In this document: piece after piece, positions 30,301 to 32,293 of the stretch
Position numbering within the stretch: the first letter of the stretch is position 1
Layout of the letters: each line of letters starts with the position of its first letter
Source of the DNA: an uncultured Coriobacteriaceae bacterium
Lineage (GTDB): Bacteria > Actinomycetota > Coriobacteriia > Coriobacteriales > Coriobacteriaceae
Length of the DNA stretch: 32,293 nt
Assembly: GCA_944321435.1 (NCBI GenBank)
Contig: CALULH010000016.1
Location: forward strand, 1-32,293
Direction of reading: 5' to 3'
The notes under the pieces: generated by a model
What the model saw: only the letters and a program-made list of their open reading frames with translations
The model's database searches: none
Told to the model about the DNA's origin: nothing
Position numbers and translations under genes: made by a program

Positions 30301-30438
30301 GCGCGAACGCCCCCTTTGCTTGCGCACGCTGGGGGCCGCAGACGCGCCGATCCCCGATTGTGCCCGCCTGCGCGCCCGCGCAAGGCGTATCCTGCTAGGT
30401 GTATCAGTGTCCATCGATCAGCAGGAGGATCGATTTAC

Positions 30439-32133
30439 ATGGTTGACGTTATGAAACTGCTTGATGAGTGGGTTGAGAACGTAACGGATCCGACGCTCGC
30501 CGCCGAGTTGGCCGAGATGAAGGAGAAGAACGACTCCGACGCCATCACCGATGCCTTCTTCCAGGATCTCGAGTTCGGCACGGCCGGCCTGCGCGGCACG
30601 CTGGGCGCCGGCACCAACCGCATGAACATCTACACGGTGGGCCGCGCGAGCCAGGGCTTCGCCGACTACCTGGTGGCCAACTTCGAGAACCCCACGGTGG
30701 CCATCGCGCGCGACAGCCGCAACAACGGCGAGCTGTTCGTCAAGACCGCCGCGGCCATCTTCGCCGCCAACGGCGTGACCGCCTACGTGTACCCCAGGAT
30801 CTCTCCCGTTCCGACCCTTTCCTGGGCCGTGCGCGACCTTAAGTGCTCCGGCGGCGTGTGCGTGACCGCTTCGCACAACCCCGCCCAGTACAACGGTTAC
30901 AAGGCCTACGGCCCCGACGGCTGCCAGATCACCTCCGAGGCCGCCGCTGCCATCTCCGCCTCCATTGCCGAGACCCCCATGTTCGGCGGCGCCAAGACCA
31001 TGGACTTCGACGAGGCGGTCGAGAAGGGCCTCGTCAAGTGGATCGGCGATGACTGCCTGGACCGCTATTACGACGCCGTGGTGTCCAAGTCCGTCAACAA
31101 CCTCTCCGACGACGAGATCGCCAAGGCCCCGCTCAAGCTGGTCTACACCCCGCTCAACGGCACCGGTCTGATCCCCGTGACGACCGTCCTCAACAAGGTG
31201 GGCGTTACCGACATCACCATCGTTCCCGAGCAGAAGGAGCCCAACGGCGACTTCCCGACTTGCCCCTACCCGAACCCCGAGATTCGCGAGGCCATGCAGA
31301 AGGGCATCGACCTGTGCGAGGAGGTCCATCCCGACCTGCTGCTGGCGACCGACCCGGACGCCGACCGCGTGGGCGTTGCCTGTAAGGACGGCGACGACTA
31401 CACGCTGCTGACCGGCAACGAGATGGGCGTCCTGCTGCTGGACTACATCTGCAAGATGCGCGCCGAGCGCGGTGAGGACCTCAAGACCAAGGTCGCCGTC
31501 ACCACCATCGTGTCCTCCTCCATGGTCGATCCGCTGGCCGAGAAGTACGGCTTCGAGCTGCGTCGCTGCCTGACCGGCTTCAAGTACATCGGCGACATCA
31601 TCACGAGCCTGTCCGACGCCGACGAGGTCGACCGCTTCATCTTCGGCTTCGAGGAGTCCTACGGATACCTCTCCGGCGACCATGTGCGCGACAAGGACGC
31701 CGTCAACGCCTCCATGCTCATCTGCCAGATGGCCCAGTACTACAAGCTCAAGGGCATGAACCTGGTCCAGGCCATGCGCGCGCTCTACGAGGAGCTGGGC
31801 TACTACCTGAACAAGACCATCTCGCTCTCTTACCCGGGCGCCGACGGCTCCGCCAAGATGGCAGGCATCATGGCCGGCCTGCGTGCCGAGGCTCCGACCG
31901 AGCTGGCGGGCACGGCGGTCGACAAGGTCGTGGACTACGGCGAGGGCGTCAACGGCCTGCCCAAGGCCAACGTCATCGAGTTCGATCTCGCCACGGGCGA
32001 CAAGATCATCATCCGCCCGTCCGGTACCGAGCCCAAGATCAAGGCGTACCTCTTTGCCAAGGGCGCGACCAAGGCAGATGCCGAGGACGTTCTCGTGAAG
32101 CTCGAGGAGGCCGCGCGCGAGATGCTCGCGTAG
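30439..32133 (+). CDS. pgcA: Phosphoglucomutase (alpha-D-phosphohexomutase)
   Basis: A 564-residue alpha-D-phosphohexomutase that interconverts glucose-1-phosphate and glucose-6-phosphate (possibly also phosphomannose), matching the PgcA/PGM2-like branch. Seen: FGTAGLRGTLGAGTNRMN at the N-terminus; the phosphoserine loop VTASHNPAQYNGYKAYGPDG; the metal-binding loop LATDPDADRVGVAC; the sugar-binding loop FGFEESYGYLSGDHVRDKD; and the phosphate-binding loop IIIRPSGTEPKIKAY. All four active-site loops are intact. AGGAGG lies 10 nt before the ATG. It is a single gene with its own region upstream and hairpins downstream. It would supply glucose-1-phosphate for glycogen or envelope sugars, or use products of alpha-glucan breakdown. 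Confidence 0.93.
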   Translation: MVDVMKLLDEWVENVTDPTLAAELAEMKEKNDSDAITDAFFQDLEFGTAGLRGTLGAGTNRMNIYTVGRASQGFADYLVANFENPTVAIARDSRNNGELFVKTAAAIFAANGVTAYVYPRISPVPTLSWAVRDLKCSGGVCVTASHNPAQYNGYKAYGPDGCQITSEAAAAISASIAETPMFGGAKTMDFDEAVEKGLVKWIGDDCLDRYYDAVVSKSVNNLSDDEIAKAPLKLVYTPLNGTGLIPVTTVLNKVGVTDITIVPEQKEPNGDFPTCPYPNPEIREAMQKGIDLCEEVHPDLLLATDPDADRVGVACKDGDDYTLLTGNEMGVLLLDYICKMRAERGEDLKTKVAVTTIVSSSMVDPLAEKYGFELRRCLTGFKYIGDIITSLSDADEVDRFIFGFEESYGYLSGDHVRDKDAVNASMLICQMAQYYKLKGMNLVQAMRALYEELGYYLNKTISLSYPGADGSAKMAGIMAGLRAEAPTELAGTAVDKVVDYGEGVNGLPKANVIEFDLATGDKIIIRPSGTEPKIKAYLFAKGATKADAEDVLVKLEEAAREMLA

Positions 32134-32190
32134 GTCTGTCCTATCGCTTATAGAGGGGACATCGCCGCTGGGAAAGATGTCTCTCCGAAG

Positions 32191-32214
32191 GGGCCGCTCC
32201 GCGAGGGGCGGCCC
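32191..32214 (+). terminator. Hairpin after the phosphoglucomutase gene
   Basis: GGGCCGCTCC, loop GCGA, GGGGCGGCCC: a 10-bp stem about 60 bp past the stop, followed by TGCATTTGTG. A good stem with a poor T-tract. Confidence 0.65.
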
Positions 32215-32237
32215 TGCATTTGTGCAGATTCCGTGAA

Positions 32238-32265
32238 CCCCCTCCCGCCCCTTGCCGGGAGGGGG
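32238..32265. terminator. Second GC hairpin
   Basis: Perfect 10-bp arms CCCCCTCCCG (32238-32247) and CGGGAGGGGG (32256-32265) around an 8-nt loop, followed by more G. No T-tract in the window on either side; it may be a backup terminator or belong to a gene beyond the window. Confidence 0.4.
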
Positions 32266-32293
32266 GAGGGGGTGGCAGTATATCTCCTTGCCG

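Overview
The window is about 32 kb of a high-GC (roughly two-thirds G+C by eye) bacterial chromosome. Strong AGGAGG-type ribosome binding sites, a phenylalanine T-box leader, a LytTR/DUF3021 pair, an amylosucrase, many VanZ/PH-domain membrane proteins and abundant short intergenic repeats carrying GCGAGAAG/CTTCTCGC suggest an actinobacterium of the class Coriobacteriia (Collinsella or a close relative). That placement is inference from gene content and style. No rRNA, tRNA, CRISPR array or intact insertion sequence was found.

Layout. 1-2250: the tail of an MFS transporter, a gene-free stretch, then a minus-strand LytTR regulator/DUF3021 membrane protein operon with two near-identical palindromes upstream. 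2261-6092: a D-lactate dehydrogenase-like gene, a decayed XRE-type regulator, a hipBA-type toxin-antitoxin operon with a duplicated operator, and a DUF2200 gene. 6286-8549: two consecutive PH-domain membrane proteins (YdbS/YdbT type). 8652-10121: a DUF2220 (JetD-like, Toprim-fold) protein without the other Wadjet genes. 10122-13256: repeat-rich accessory DNA around a flavin reductase/HxlR divergent pair. It holds two different convergent arrays of short repeats (periods about 21 bp and exactly 30 bp), a 31-bp tandem repeat and a dead resolvase gene. 13257-14867: an iron/cobalamin-type ABC permease cut off in mid-domain and running into an antisense NTPase_1 gene. 14899-18520: an amylosucrase with a 158-residue Lys/Ala/Pro tail, divergent from a VanZ-RDD membrane protein. 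18521-20382: a DUF389 membrane protein bracketed by two identical 166-bp direct repeats. 20383-21990: YbaK-type deacylase and DegV. 22439-25459: a 1006-residue ATPase/SARP-type regulator. 25517-32133: core genes, namely a T-box leader controlling pheS-pheT, a phospholipase C-like zinc-binding-fold protein, and a phosphoglucomutase.

The right third is ordinary chromosomal core. The left two thirds are a patchwork of small regulatory or membrane modules separated by gene-poor DNA full of short repeats and gene remnants. The most unusual structures are the mirror-symmetric 21-bp-phased repeat array (10351-10647), the 30-bp-phased convergent array (12190-12440) and the identical 166-bp repeats around the DUF389 gene. 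No complete new multi-gene defence or biosynthetic system is visible. The nearest candidate is the solitary DUF2220 protein.
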